64,000 nucleotides of DNA, taken from NCBI GenBank assembly GCA_003952965.2, contig CM025855.1, positions 23,080,907-23,144,906 on the forward strand. The letters are read 5' to 3'. Origin of the DNA: Morella rubra (Eukaryota; Streptophyta; Magnoliopsida; Fagales; Myricaceae). Below, piece by piece: positions 51,757-64,000 of this stretch. Each line of letters begins with the position of its first letter. Position 1 is the first letter of the stretch. A program made the translations under genes and the position numbers. Under the pieces are notes generated by a model. It did no database searches, was not told the DNA's origin, and saw nothing but the letters and a program-made list of their open reading frames with translations.

Positions 51757-52605
51757 ATATATTGTCAGATGCGGAACAATCTGACAAAAGTGCAAGTGGG
51801 CGATGAACCTTGAATGGGAACTTTCGAGGAAACTGAGAACCCATGCAACACGTCATATTCTCTGTTTTGTCTTCTGACATAGTCCCATTTTTATATGGCA
51901 TTAGGGACAAAAGTAGTATTTGTTTGAAATTTTCAGACACCGGGGTGTTTGCTCGACGATCCTCAATAAGGCCGAAGAGTCATATTTGAGTTTTGTATGC
52001 GTGTAGTTCTTTTGATTGGGATTGTTCATTCCTATCAGAGTTCTCGTGTAGGTAGGCTACGGCATGCTCATTTTGTGGCCTTTGAACAAGGTACAACATC
52101 CTCTGATTAGTATTTATATGCGTAAATATGTCTCCATTTTCAGTCTTTTTCGATTATCATTAAGGTTTCCATGTTGTAAAGGAATTTTCTGGGGTCATGT
52201 GCGACTTCAAAGATTCGAAGTTTGATGCGATTCGCACGGATTAGTGGTTGTTGAATTTGGAATGTTGGTGGATTTCTTGTGGGTCTTGTGGGTTGATAGC
52301 AAATTGGGTAATGACATTTGAGTTTGTTTTGGATCCAAGTGTGGTCTCTACCTTTCTCTGAGGCAGTTAGGTTCGATGTGATTTTACCATCGTTTGATAG
52401 ATTACTGATTGGATCTCGAAAGATGGATAACACGGTGCTTTGAGGTTGAAATCTCGCAATTTCCTGCGAAGTGCGAGGTTTTGAACGATCTGAATCTTCA
52501 ATTAATTGGATTGCGACCTCGAATCTGGATTTCTGGAGTAGGTTGTTTTGATGAACTTTATTGTTGTTCCTGAATTGGTGATCTGAAGATAAGCTGAAAA
52601 AATAA
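51757..52605. other. Region upstream of the CorA-like gene
   Basis: No gene was recognised. The part near 52605 is likely promoter and 5' leader of the CorA-like gene. An in-frame TAA sits directly before the start codon. Confidence 0.5.
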
Positions 52606-55600
52606 ATGATGGAACTAGTTCATGAAAAACCAACCGGTGGGGAGGGAGAGGAAATAGACAGGGAACTCTTGGGAGACTCTACACTCACGGAGCCCCCTCT
52701 CTACTGGTCCCGTTTTCAAGGCATGGTGAGACAGAAAGCCTATATTTTTGACGGCCGTGGGAACTTCTATAATAAGGAATGGGATTTAGCAGAGGGTAGT
52801 GGCAATGAGTTTTGTTGGTACCATGTCGAGCTTCCAAAAGTAAATGAAAAATTGTCACAATCTGCACAATACCTCATCGGTGCTCTTTGTCCACCTTTGA
52901 AACTCCAAGACATTCTTTCACTCGTCAGCAATGGACCCTTCTGTGGACATGTTGATGGGGCTCTTGTCTTCAGAGTCAATTCACCTGGTCCTCCCTCTAG
53001 CGATTTTACATTTAGAATCGCCGCCAGAGTTACTGAGAATTCAGTGATTACAGTATCTTTGGGCCGTGTTCCTAGATTGGGCTTCTCACGTATGGCTCAG
53101 TCTCTTCTCTCAGAGATTCCCAGAGTGGAGAGTCCTGCTTATGTTAGGGATGAACAAATGGAAGGGGGTGGGATTGTTATCAGGGAGCATGTCCTGGAGT
53201 TCTTGTTGACAATGAATCACTCTGAGGAGGCTGATAATCCTGTGCCAACATCTGTCTCTAATCTTGTCGTTCACATTCTTGACACACATGTGGATCACCT
53301 TCAAGACGTTTTGACTAAGCTCGAGATGGAACTGGATTCAGTCGAGCTTCAACTGGATAAAGGTAAAAATTCGAAATGATGTATAACTGTTTCTTCCTTG
53401 CATATATTCCCCTCTTTTAAGGTTACTTATGTGTTTGCTTGAGGAAGAGACTTGTTATGCTTCTTTTATCCTTTTACTGGATAGGGTATGTAGTAACATC
53501 AAATATTTATGGTTCATGCATCACTGTTCCTGATCCTGATGTTAGCTCTGTAATTGTATCAATAATTAGGTGGCATTGATTTGGTTTACCTTTGAAATAA
53601 GGTGGCATTTACTTCCTGCTTATTTGGTTAACCCCCATATAGAAAGGAAACAAAAAATTATAAATGGTCTTGTAACCATTAAACTGGTGACTGTACATGC
53701 AAGAGTGTGCCTCAAGCTGTAAAAATGCAAGAGTATAGTATAGTATGTGTACAATCAGTCCAATAAATCTATGATGCCAACTACTTGGGATTGGCTTCAC
53801 AAAACCAATGTTGTGATTGAACTCTAATTAGGTCATAATATGTAATTGACTATTTGCAATTGTCTTTTCTCATCAGTAATCTCACATTCTATTGTGGTAT
53901 TTATTTTGCTCGTAACTTCTACTTGAACTTAACTCTTCCTTACCAGTGAATGCATTTATTTGCCATTGTGGGACGTAACTAGACTCTACTAGATGCCCCT
54001 TTCTCATCTCGATGATGCCACTTCTAATTTCTCAACAATGGTTGGTATTCTAGGGATATGACTAGAGATACATTTCTCCACATTTTGTTCTCTAGCCCGG
54101 TCGGCAATATTCTCATTAATATCGAAGGTGTTATAGGTAATGAGAATAAAAATTTGGTCACAAAGAAGTATTGCAATATTTCTATCCAACGTAAATGTAA
54201 TTGTTTCCTTATTTCTGCACCAAGTCTTACTGAATTTATGGTCTGTGTGTTCATGCTTCTGTATGGCATGATATGTCTGAATCAGTACCCAAATCTGAAA
54301 ACATCATAAAATCAGTTGATGAAGAGAATTTAATGAGGCATTAAAAGTATGACAGAACTTCACTTGAAAGGACAAAATGGTGGTATCCAAGACTGTTAAC
54401 TATTCAACAGGCTTCTGAAAAAAAAATGTTTCCCTTTCTGTTTCTTTAGGTCATTGAGGACTGGGGTGTTGTAACTCGCTGTTTTTTTTTTCTCTTGTCC
54501 CTGAGCCAAAAAGCTTTTATACTCAAAATGGTTTGTAATGTAATTTAGGGCTGCCGAACCCTATTTTGATAATGTTCCCAACGGTTCACCTGAATGTGCC
54601 AATTGATTTATCTGTTTCTGGAAGAAGACTGTTGGTGAGGTCAAGGTGCATGATTTTCATCTGAAGAGATCTGTTATTCATTGAGGATACAGTCTCTGGT
54701 TAAAAGAGATGCAGATATCAACTCCCCTGAAATTCCTCCATCACTTTCCAACTTCTTTTGTGCTTATGGAGCTCCCACCTAAGTTCTTTCTGTTTTCTGC
54801 TTGGTTTTTGCATGGTATATAAGGTTGAAATTAAGGCATGATTCTTCTATTTCGTTGCAGGTGGTTTTGCTTTGAAGAAGCAAATGCTAGATGATAGAAG
54901 ATTCCCCAAAATGCATCTTAATTTGCAGCGCCTTTTGCAGGTACCAGACCCGTTTAGTTTCATTAATGGCCAAAACAGAAGGAAAGGGAGAAGAGGTTTT
55001 AGTAACCTTTCATCCCTTGATAGTTGACCCATCAAGCTGTGTTTGTGAAACGATTTGCAAAATTCAAGTGTGTGAAAAGAAGCATGCCCTTAAAAGAAAT
55101 GGCCAGACATCAAACAGCTATGGAATTTGCTTTGACAAATGGAGTTTGACCCTTGATGGGGTCTTTAGCTCCCTCAATTTGGAGCTAATTTCCAGAAATT
55201 AGAAAATATCCAGTGTGTTGTCAGCCATGAGGGTTGTGAGGCCAAGTAAAGGCTTACTAATAAATATATTGACAATCTGGTCTATGTTATTGTCTTCTTA
55301 TTCATACTCTCTTGATCTTCCATTGGAATGTCATTGGCTAGAATAAGTACTACCATTCAATTGGAGTTTTGGTATCATGCCAAGTCAAAAGTGCTGAATA
55401 GACTTTCTTTTGGGTGTTTCTTTCGTTTCATTGAACTCAGGTGATATCGCATGGGGAGCAAGTATTCCCACGAGTCAAAGAAAAATGTTCTTCAAAAAGT
55501 TGGTTTGCTAATGAAGACATCAACTCTCTTGAAGAGTTGATCGGAAGGTTAAAGAGGCTAAAAGACAATGTGGGGTTTATAGCAAATCGTGTCACAGCAA

Positions 55601-56076
55601 TCCAGGCTAGCCTTGATAGCTGGCAGGCTGAGCAAATAAACAAGAAGCTATATTACCTTTCATTCCTTTCTATAATATTCCTCCCTTTGTCGATCATCAC
55701 TGGGGGTAAAGCATTTTCATTTGTTGTAGGCTTACATTTAAAGGAACTCCCCCAATGCACTTCTTTTGTAATCTTTTTGAAAGTGAATAGGAGATGACAA
55801 ATATTACTTGTAGCAGTGTTTGGCATGAACGTGGGAGGAGTTCCATGGACGGAGCCAAGTTCAAAAGATGGTTTCCGGAATGTCATGTTCCTCTGCATCG
55901 CAATGCTACTTCTGGTTTTGCTGTGCTTCTGTTTCCCTGTTCTTTATGCCCATTTAGCTGCTTGGCAGCGGAGGAGGGCTATGAGGAGAAGTTGGTCTCT
56001 CAACAGGAAGTCATTCCTCAAGGGAACCATAGCAAATGGAGAAGTTCAAGAAAGAAGGGGTTACCTCCGGATTTGA
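52606..56076 (+). CDS. CorA-like Mg2+ transporter family protein
   Basis: Four exons, 52606-53362, 54861-54940, 55441-55705 and 55817-56076, join in frame to 453 residues. The start is the first of two adjacent ATGs, directly after an in-frame TAA. The protein has a long soluble N-terminal part, a helical stretch (RLKDNVGFIANRVTAIQASL) leading to the membrane, a first transmembrane helix (YYLSFLSIIFLPLSIITG, ending at residue 367), the GMN motif at 370-372 (FGMNVGG), and a second helix at about 390-418. The GMN signature after the first helix is the CorA selectivity-filter motif, so the product should be a divalent-cation channel or transporter in a membrane. It belongs to the plant branch like At2g42950 and At1g29830 rather than the MRS2/MGT branch. 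No lesion was seen. Confidence 0.92.
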
Positions 56077-57048
56077 AGGGAAGAGAAGATATGTATATTG
56101 TCTTTGTGTACGTGTCCTTTTTAGTATTCCTCCTTTGCTCTCCAATTACATCCTTTTTCTTTTTTTCCTCTGTTTAAATATTTTATTCTGTACTATCCCT
56201 TTGTTCTTTTCCAGGAAGTCATCTAGCCACACTGATCAATTGATTTACGCCAGTTCCTGCATGATCCATGCAAAGGGGAGGCATTATACACCGAAAATCA
56301 ACTTTTCCAGTAGCATCATTGACTCTGACCCAAACCCAAGCCCAAAAGTAGGAAATTTTTTTATATGGCGATTCGCACGGATTAGTGGCGCTTTTCAAAT
56401 TTGTTGATCTGTAATTGTTCCGTTTTGGGTTAGCTGTTAACATGTACAGCAGTTCTTTTTATTCTTCCCCCCTTTTTCTCAGCACACTTTGAGAGTGTGT
56501 TTTCTGACAGTGCATTTTGATATATAAGCTGCTTTACTTGTAAACTCTTCTTCGCTGTTTTTCTAATGATACATTTCACCTGCTCAAGTAATCCACGTGG
56601 ACTAAATTATAACGTTAGACGATTAAGCCTTACGTTAGTTTTTCTCCTTACCCGACTGTCCCAATCTCCCAGATAACGTTTTTACCCAAAGAGAGCTAAG
56701 GGGAACCCCAACCGAACAACAAAAACGGCGCCGTCAAAAAACCCATACCCTCTCCATGCAGTCGGGGATCCAAATGGAGCGGTTAGGAATTGGGTTTTAT
56801 CACCTGAGGCTGAGCTGTACAGTAAGGAGATTCTAGAACCTTCGACCATCGCGTCTTCGCTAGAACAATCTCCAAGCCCCTCTAGCCCCAATTTTCATTT
56901 CCGCCTCATAAAAGGGCCTTTTTCCCCCACCGTGAAAGCCCTAAACCCTCAAACCTCCAAAACCCCCCGCTCTTTCTCTTGCTCTCAATCTTTTTCTCTC
57001 TGTTTTCCGCTTGTCGTTGCGTTCTGACGCTCCGAAGGCGATCCATCC
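56077..57048. other. 3' region of CorA-like gene and promoter of mtHSP70
   Basis: The first part is probably 3' UTR of the CorA-like gene. From about 56650 the sequence becomes richer in C and leads to the mtHSP70 5' leader (CT-rich, 56930-57010). No separate gene was found. Confidence 0.5.
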
Positions 57049-60000
57049 ATGGCCGCTGCCGCCATCTTGCTCCGCTCCCTACGTCGACGCGACGTCGCGT
57101 CCTCGTCTTTCTCAGCCTACCGATCCGTACGTTCAGTTATTCATCGTCGTCAACTAAGCTCTCTGCGAGATTACTCTGCTTGTTGTTTTGTCTGAACCAT
57201 TTCTTCTTAGTGTCCATCGCTTGTATACGATTGTGCTCTGATTTGTTCCTGACAAAGTTCGGAGACATGAATCAAATTTACGTATTTTTCTCTCGAAACA
57301 TTATATTTTGAGTGGTTGGGTTTGGTTGGTTGTGATCTGAAAATTATTTAAGTTGAGGATGATAAAGCTGTTAGCTTTCTTGAGGACGTGAGGTTTAGTC
57401 TCGCCAATTATGTCGAAGAAAAATAACTTAGTCAATCTCTGTTTCTGGTGTTCTTATACGGATTTTTCTTCATTTCGTCTGGTTTTATGTAATTAACCCA
57501 GTTGTATTCATTTTAGTGCTCTGGCGAAACAGAAGTTGTGAGAGGATATCTCACTTTCGTTTCGTTTTGGAAATGCTTCAACTCCTTAGTTTTAAGTTCT
57601 TTTTTATGTTTGCTTACCGTTTCTATGGTTGATTAGTAAGTATAATTATTAGCTGAAATTCTCTTGTGTTTGCTTGGAACCTTCTTTCGGCCAACTGTCG
57701 GGGCTTGCTCTCTTTCAGTAGACTAATGTTGTTCCATCTCATTCCTTTGCTATGCTGTTTGTTGTTCCTTTTTTTAGTTTTTTTTTTCTTTGAACTTCTG
57801 CTTTCCTTATTTCCTTTGTTTATGTACTAACGGAAGTAGGAGCTATACGTTCTAGATTCGTTTTCATGGAATTATTGTTTGCTGTAAAAGCTTACCATGA
57901 AGTCATGCATGAGTCGAGCTTCATAAATACGAGCAAGTCATGGGTGAGAAAGAACTTAGTGGTGCTTTCTAATGCTTGTACAGTTAACCAGCTATGCTAA
58001 GCCTGCGTGGGCTCCCTCTCAACTGGGTCACAATTGGGCAAGTTTGACCAGAGCATTCAGGTATAACGATTCTAATTGTGTCTTGTTCTTATCTTGTTTA
58101 AATTTGTTCCTTGTTATAATGTTTGTGTGGATTTTTCAAATCAGTTCTAAGCCTGCTGCAAGTGATGTTATCGGCATTGACTTGGGTACGACCAACTCCT
58201 GTGTTGCGGTTATGGAGGGAAAGGTATACATGTGAAACTTTGTTCTTGGTTTCATTCTGAACGAGTCTTCCCCATTTATGGAATAAATTTGTTAATTTCT
58301 GGTTCGGTTTGGTTTATTTCTGACTGATTCTTATTCCTGGGAGAGTCTGTAGAATCCCAAAGTCATTGAGAATGCCGAAGGATCTCGGACCACACCATCA
58401 GTGGTGGCCTTCACCCCAAAAGGAGAACTACTTGTTGGTACCCCAGCAAAACGTCAGGCAGTAACAAATCCCACAAATACCATTTTCGGAACCAAACGTC
58501 TGATTGGCAGACGCTATGATGATCCCATCACCCAGAAAGAAATGAAGATGGTTCCGTACAAGATAGTCAGGGGTCCCAATGGTGATGCATGGGTTGAAAC
58601 CAATGGTCAACAGTATTCCCCAAGTCAAATTGGAGCATTTATCCTGATAAAGATGAAAGAAACTGCAGAGGCTTATCTGGGAAAGACAGTTACAAAGGCT
58701 GTGATAACTGTTCCGGCTTATTTTAATGACGCCCAGAGACAAGCGACAAAGGATGCTGGCAGAATTGCAGGACTTGATGTACAGAGAATTATCAATGAGC
58801 CTACTGCTGCCGCACTTTCCTATGGAATGAACAATAAAGAGGGTCTCATAGCAGTTTTTGATCTTGGAGGTGGAACGTTTGATGTTTCCATTTTAGAGAT
58901 CTCTAATGGTGTTTTTGAGGTAGTCCTTTTTTTGCTATTAAAGCAGTTTCGTCTTTTCTTCTTTTGTACTTGGGTATATCCCACGAACTTGTCTCTCGTG
59001 TAGGTTAAAGCGACAAATGGAGACACGTTCTTGGGAGGAGAGGATTTTGACAATGCCCTTTTGGAATACTTGGTGAACGAATTCAAGAGAACTGAGGGGA
59101 TTGATCTTTCCAAAGACAGGCTTGCCTTGCAGAGACTTCGAGAAGCAGCTGAGAAAGCTAAGATAGAACTCTCATCTACCACTCAAACTGAAATCAACCT
59201 GCCCTTCATCACTGCTGACGCGTCGGGTGCAAAGCATCTGAACATAACTCTAACCAGGTCGAAATTTGAAAGCTTGGTGAATCACTTGATTGAGAGGACT
59301 AAGGAACCGTGTAAGAACTGCTTGAAGGATGCTAGCATAACTGCCAAGGAGGTGGATGAGGTACTTCTGGTCGGAGGGATGACACGTGTTCCCAAAGTAC
59401 AGGAGGTTGTATCAGAGATCTTCGCAAAGACCCCGAGCAAAGGAGTAAACCCTGATGAGGCAGTTGCTTTGGGAGCTGCTATCCAGGGTGGTATTCTACG
59501 TGGTGATGTCAAAGAATTACTTCTTTTGGATGTCACTCCTTTGTCGCTTGGTATTGAGACATTGGGTGGTATCTTCACCAGGCTGATTAACCGGAACACA
59601 ACTATTCCAACAAAGAAGAGTCAGGTATGGACGTGAAGCTAAAATCCAATGATAATAGTAGTAGCTTGGTTTCTAGTTTTATTTACCTTTTCTTTTCTAA
59701 TTCACGCGGCACTTCTATACATTGGATGATTTATTGGAGTAATTGATAATTGTTTGAAGCAATGCTGTGTGAGAAAAGATGTTGAATATCTTCTTAATTT
59801 TCCAATGTTACTTTTCCTAAAAATCTTTGAATGTGAATCCATTTGTGTAAGCCTGCGTTATATTATTGCAGGTGTTCTCCACAGCAGCTGACAACCAAAC
59901 TCAGGTGGGCATCAAGGTACTGCAAGGTGAGCGTGAGATGGCTTCAGACAACAAGCTTCTTGGAGAGTTCGAGCTTGTGGGCCTTCCACCAGCCCCCAGA

Positions 60001-60495
60001 GGAATGCCTCAGATTGAAGTCACATTTGACATTGATGCTAATGGCATTGTGACTGTTTCTGCCAAGGACAAGACCACTGGAAAAGAACAACAGATTACCA
60101 TCCGTTCATCGGGAGGGCTCTCAGAAGATGAGATTGAGAAAATGGTAAAGGAAGCTGAGTTGCATGCTCAGAGGGATCAGGAAAGAAAAGCTCTGATTGA
60201 TGTCAAAAACAGTGCGGAGACCACCATCTACAGTATCGAGAAAAGTTTGGGCGAGTACAAGGATAAGATTCCTGGTGAGGTTGCAAAAGAGATTGAGGAT
60301 GCGATTGCGGATTTAAGGAAGGCAACATCTGGGGACAACGTTGAAGAAATCAAGTCAAAGATGGATGCAGCAAACAAAGCCGTCTCAAAGATTGGGCAGC
60401 ACATGCAAGGTGGTTCTGATGGTGGTTCTACCCCCGGAGGGTCTCAGGGTGGTGACCAGGCCCCTGAGGCAGAATATGAAGAGGTGAAGAAGTGA
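57049..60495 (+). CDS. Mitochondrial heat shock 70 kDa protein
   Basis: Six exons, 57049-57126, 57984-58060, 58145-58223, 58353-58919, 59004-59624 and 59872-60495, join without a stop to 681 residues, the normal length for plant mtHSP70. The Arg- and Ser-rich N-terminus ([20 protein letters not shown]) is a mitochondrial presequence that probably ends before [14 protein letters not shown]70 signatures are present: [16 protein letters not shown] (63-78), [12 protein letters not shown] (248-259) and [14 protein letters not shown]. The substrate-binding part begins after [14 protein letters not shown], and the C-terminus is a Gly/Ser-rich linker ending EAEYEEVKK. It is an ATP-driven chaperone of the mitochondrial matrix that serves protein import and folding and works with J-proteins and a GrpE homologue. 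All introns are GT-AG and no lesion was seen. Confidence 0.97.
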
Positions 60496-61940
60496 GTGCG
60501 CTGACATTGTTGCTTGTGGTAGTTTCTTTTCAGTGGCTGTGTCACATACTAGGACGAACATTTTAACTTTCATGCGCACTCGAGGACATAAAAAAGTTTC
60601 GTGCGGTTTTTGTATCTAAATGTGGGGAGGTTGGATGTGTTAGGGAAGCCATTACACTATTTGAGCACAAGTCTATGCTCTTTTCAATACGTCGTTGACG
60701 AATTTTTTGCGGCCGTATTCCTGTTCAGTTATATATAGTTATGGAATATTTGCTTGGGACTGACTGATATTGAAGCCGGACTCGAGTCCCGAGCTTCATG
60801 TCTTAAATAAATTTACTATTTTCACTCAAAAATCCATGCTCTTGTATTTGATGGTGTCGTTTCTTTTTTGCATGTTGTATTGTCATCGGTGCGTTAACTT
60901 CTGTTGCTACGATATTCCTCAGACACGGTCCCCTTCTGGAATTTCCAGTGCATCGAAATATGGAACCTAACCCATATAGTTTAGGGAAATTGAATTTTTT
61001 TTAAAATTTTCTGGTTTTAAAAAATTTTAAAAAGTTAACTGGGGTGGAGGAGCCCTCCCTCTGGCTGGAACTAGGCGGTCAGAGGTGGAGGAGGGGAGTT
61101 CTTCCTCCCCTCGCTGCCAGAGCTCCCCCTCTATCCTGAAAGGATCTTTTAAAAATATATATATAACCAAATTATACCGAGGTATTGTTTTCGTCATCTG
61201 AATGCAATGATGTATTAGAATCATATTCTTCAATTAATGTTTCATCAATGATATTTTCAACAGTATATGTAAACACGAAATATGAACCATAAATGATATT
61301 GAGAAATAAAAATTACAAGCAAGGTATTCCATGTTTTGTTAAACAATAAAGTAATGGCAATTAAAACTGAAAGATCTTGACTCATATTGAAATAATATTC
61401 AAAGTTTACAAAGTACAATAATGAAAGCACACTTACATGATAAACTTGAAAAACTTGAAAACTGGAAACTTAATATTGTGAGAAGAGAAAAGGACCAAAG
61501 GATTGCAAAGGTAAGCAGGGAATGAAGAAAGGTAGTTGGAATATTTAGGAAAAAGAGAGTCTGGTAAGCGTAAGGGTAATAAAGGCTTTGAAGATTTGAG
61601 AAGTGAGAGAATTGGGAAAGCAGAAAGAGGTGGCTTCGAATGCACTCTATCGAAAATGAAAGAAAAGGTTGTATTATATAGAAAAGAGAACAGAACAAAT
61701 GACGTGAGATAACCTTTGATATTTTTGAACAGTAAGGGTATTTTTGGAAGAAATGAACATTAATGAAACAGTACCAGGGTATTTTTTTTTGGAAAGACAG
61801 CAACAGTGATATTGTTGGAAACAGTAAACATTATTTGAACAGTAACTGAATAGTGACTGTCGGCAGCTTTATTCTGATATTTGAAAATTACAATTGTATC
61901 CTTCATTCCATGTAATTATCTTTCAAATGAACGTTACAAC
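60496..61940. other. 3' flank of mtHSP70 with a GC-rich repeat fragment
   Basis: The mtHSP70 3' UTR is followed by a GC-rich patch at 61036-61145 similar to the middle of the foldback element. Then comes AT-rich DNA in which AACAGTA-like words recur at 61729-61860. No gene was recognised. The AT-rich part may belong to the neighbouring pararetrovirus-like sequence. Confidence 0.45.
61036..61145. repeat. GC-rich fragment related to the foldback element
   Basis: It contains GGGTGGAGGAGCCCTCCCTC, GGTGGAGGAGGGGAGTTCTT and CTGAAAGGATC between AT-rich flanks, like the core arms at 51121-51450. It is itself partly palindromic (GGAGGAGGGG against CCTCCCCT). It is much shorter, so it is a decayed or separate small copy. 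Confidence 0.5.
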
Positions 61941-63232
61941 GCTTCTATTTCTTCAATGGACAATTCCAACTCGTATCCAGCATAAGGATCTTGAGAATTA
62001 TCTTCATATTGAGAACTGATATCTTGAAATGAACTGGAAGCAGCAGTATCTTTGACTGTATTTTCTTCAGATAATTGAGATAAAACTTCTTGCAATTCTT
62101 TCTTGTAATCATCACGAGATTAGGCCGCAGCAAGTTTGGCTTGAATTTGACTTTTTTGGGAAATGAATTGGGGATGTTTTGCTATTTGGAGGTTGGCTTA
62201 GGCAATGGCAGTAATGATATTATAATAGGTAAAAATAGAGCACCATTTCACAAAAAAAATTTAGAAAGGATTTTGGCATTATTTTCATAGGTAAAAACAA
62301 AGTTCCAACATAGTATCCAAGGAAGAAGGTTAAACTGTATGAAAAAACGAAGGAGAATGGATATATTCTTGCAAGAAGGATTTTTCATTGAAGGATATTT
62401 TTCAACAGCTGGAGTATCATAGAGATCAAGAGCCCATTGATCATAGGCTTTCTTTAATCCTGGAGGAAGCAATTTTTCATCAGTACCGAAGCAATCCCAC
62501 CACTGGATAAACCAACAGGGCATAGGTTCAGGGCATTGAAATCCTTTAAAACATATGAACCATGTGTGACGATGGATTTTATTTTCAAAAAATAAGAGCA
62601 AAATCCATGCATCAACATAGTCATAGTAAGTGATATTTTTTAATTGTCTAAATGGTTCAGACAGAGCTTGAAGAGTCCATGGTTGACCCCATTCTTTGGA
62701 AGAAATTATCCTTCAAATAGTGAATTTTGAAAATCCAATATTAGAAGGATCATATTTGCATTGAGTTTTTTCAAATTCAACTGATTTTGTATCTTGCAAA
62801 ATATGTTGGTAAAATTATTGTGTGAACATGGGATTGCGTGGAACATAGTTCCATCTTGGCGGTAATATTTGGGAGACAGTTTGATATGGATCTGGAATGG
62901 TATGATATGGATCTTTCACATAACACTCATGTCTGATATATGATTTTGGTATTAAAAGAGTATTGGGTAAAGGAGTAGTAGATGAAGTAGAAGGAGATGA
63001 TTTAAACTTTTGGCTGAAAGTAGTATTCATATTTGGAAGATGGGGAGGGACACGTGGTCCTGATATTGGTGGTATTTGGCCTAAAACATTAATTGATTAT
63101 TAATTGGAATTAATCTTGGATGAGGTCTAGGAGCAGCTCCACGAAAAGGAATAGGAGGTAATGGAGGAAAAGTATTATCGGATGGAGAAAAAGTAGAATT
63201 TTTATTTTTATTCGAAGATGAGGAATAACTCA
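61940..63232 (-). pseudogene. Endogenous caulimovirid-like sequence, ORF downstream of RT/RNase H
   Basis: On the minus strand a frame opens with an ATG at 63232, after the RNase H remnant, and is Ser/Pro/Asn-rich at first. It is broken by a stop near 63095 and by further frame changes, with open pieces at 62815-63030 and 62248-62601. The latter contains a Trp-rich stretch (FIQWWDCFG) of a kind seen in plant endogenous pararetrovirus-related proteins. A second ORF after pol would fit a florendovirus-like plan, but I cannot confirm the genus. It is a decayed old insertion. Confidence 0.5.
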
Positions 63233-63239
63233 TTTTCCC

Positions 63240-64000
63240 TATAGAAATTCACGAGTTAAAAAATCAGGAATGAAATTATTAGAATCTTTGATATATTCAA
63301 TATCAAAATAAAAAACAGAAAGGATTGCTTGCCGGCAGACAAAAAGATGTTTGGAAGCAAGATTTTTGACATCTTTCATTAAGATATCTTTAGCAGATTG
63401 ACAATCGACACGAATTAAAAATTTTTGATTTAATAAATCGTCTTGAAATTTTGAAATACAAAGAACAATTGCTAGTATTTCTTGCTTAACAGTACTGTAT
63501 TTTCGTTGGGTTGTATTTCATGCTTGAGAATGATATCTTACTATTTTCTCTTTAACAGAGTCATGCATACGTTGCTTGAGTATGCCATCATAACCAAGAT
63601 TTGATGCACCAGTTTCTACTATTTTAAATGCATGTGGGGATGCAATGCCTAAGCATGGTAAATGTTTAACATGCTTTTTTATTTGTTGGACTATTGCAGT
63701 ATGTTGATTAGTCCAAGGTAAAAGGGTTTTTCTTTAATCGGTTAAATAAAGGTTTGCATATTTTTCTTAAATCTTTATAGAACTCACCAATATAGTTTAA
63801 ACTACCAAGAAAATGTAGAAGCTGTTGTTTATCAAGTATTTTGTCTGAAAATTTATCAGCAAATTCAATAGCACGTGATATTGGGGTAATAATGACTTTA
63901 TAAATATTATGACCTAAAAATCTTATTTGAGTTTGAAATAATTTGATTTTAGGAGCATAAACAACGAGACCATTTTGTTCAATTATTTTCTAAAATTTAT
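63240..64000 (-). pseudogene. Endogenous pararetrovirus (Caulimoviridae-like) RT/RNase H, broken and partial
   Basis: Read on the minus strand from the window edge, the end of reverse transcriptase is recognisable by FLGHNIYK followed by LLHFLGSLNYIGEFYKDLRK, the typical caulimovirid RT to RNase H join. It then runs through several stops and frame changes (first near 63720) into RNase H-like sequence up to about 63400. The catalytic RT core lies beyond the window. No LTR is visible, which fits a pararetrovirus rather than an LTR retrotransposon. The copy cannot encode a working polyprotein as it stands. Confidence 0.72.

Noticed and set aside
61399..61803. 134-codon Phe/Leu/Ser-rich minus-strand frame
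   Set aside because: It is an AT-rich region with no motif and is probably non-coding DNA beside the pararetrovirus-like sequence.

Overview
This window is nuclear DNA from a flowering plant. The evidence is multi-exon genes with GT-AG introns, plant-specific gene families (an AGL17-type MADS-box gene, OPT oligopeptide transporters, a CorA-like transporter, mitochondrial HSP70), plant LTR retrotransposons of the Ty1/copia and Ty3/gypsy Tat types, many AT-rich MITEs, and an endogenous caulimovirid-like sequence. The sequence alone does not fix the clade.

Layout. 1-2480 is AT-rich upstream DNA leading into an AGL17/ANR1-like MADS-box gene on + (seven coding exons, 2481-7214) with a roughly 100 bp TC microsatellite at the start of intron 1. 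About 3.3 kb of unrecognised DNA follows. A decayed Ty1/copia element occupies 10547-15692, and a decayed 10.1 kb Ty3/gypsy Tat-type element occupies 16753-26852. The Tat element has lost most of gag and protease, keeps RT, two RNase H domains and integrase, and has a tandem-repeat block and a broken antisense ORF downstream of pol. On its right, 26950-27540 is a nest of small repeats.

The gene-rich middle holds a DHH/DHHA1-like gene on + (27934-31916), convergent with a tandem pair of OPT transporter genes on -. The first OPT gene (32300-38493) is complete except for one missing base in exon 4. The second (41207-44763) is a clear pseudogene. Between and beyond them lie MITEs, simple repeats, an ankyrin-repeat fragment, a reversed fragment of the Tat LTR, a tRNA-derived SINE with a duplicated body, and a 919 bp near-perfect foldback element with an exact 9 bp target duplication.

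The right part has an intact CorA-like Mg2+ transporter gene (52606-56076, +), an intact mitochondrial HSP70 gene (57049-60495, +), and from about 61.9 kb to the window edge a degenerate endogenous pararetrovirus on -.

The host genes do not form a pathway: a transcription factor, a putative phosphoesterase, membrane transporters and a chaperone sit side by side as is usual for plant DNA. The strongest structural signals are the foldback element, the gag-deleted Tat element with its 3' minisatellite and antisense F-box-like ORF, and the two different modes of decay in the OPT pair. All exon coordinates come from reading splice signals and protein continuity by eye, with no transcript data.
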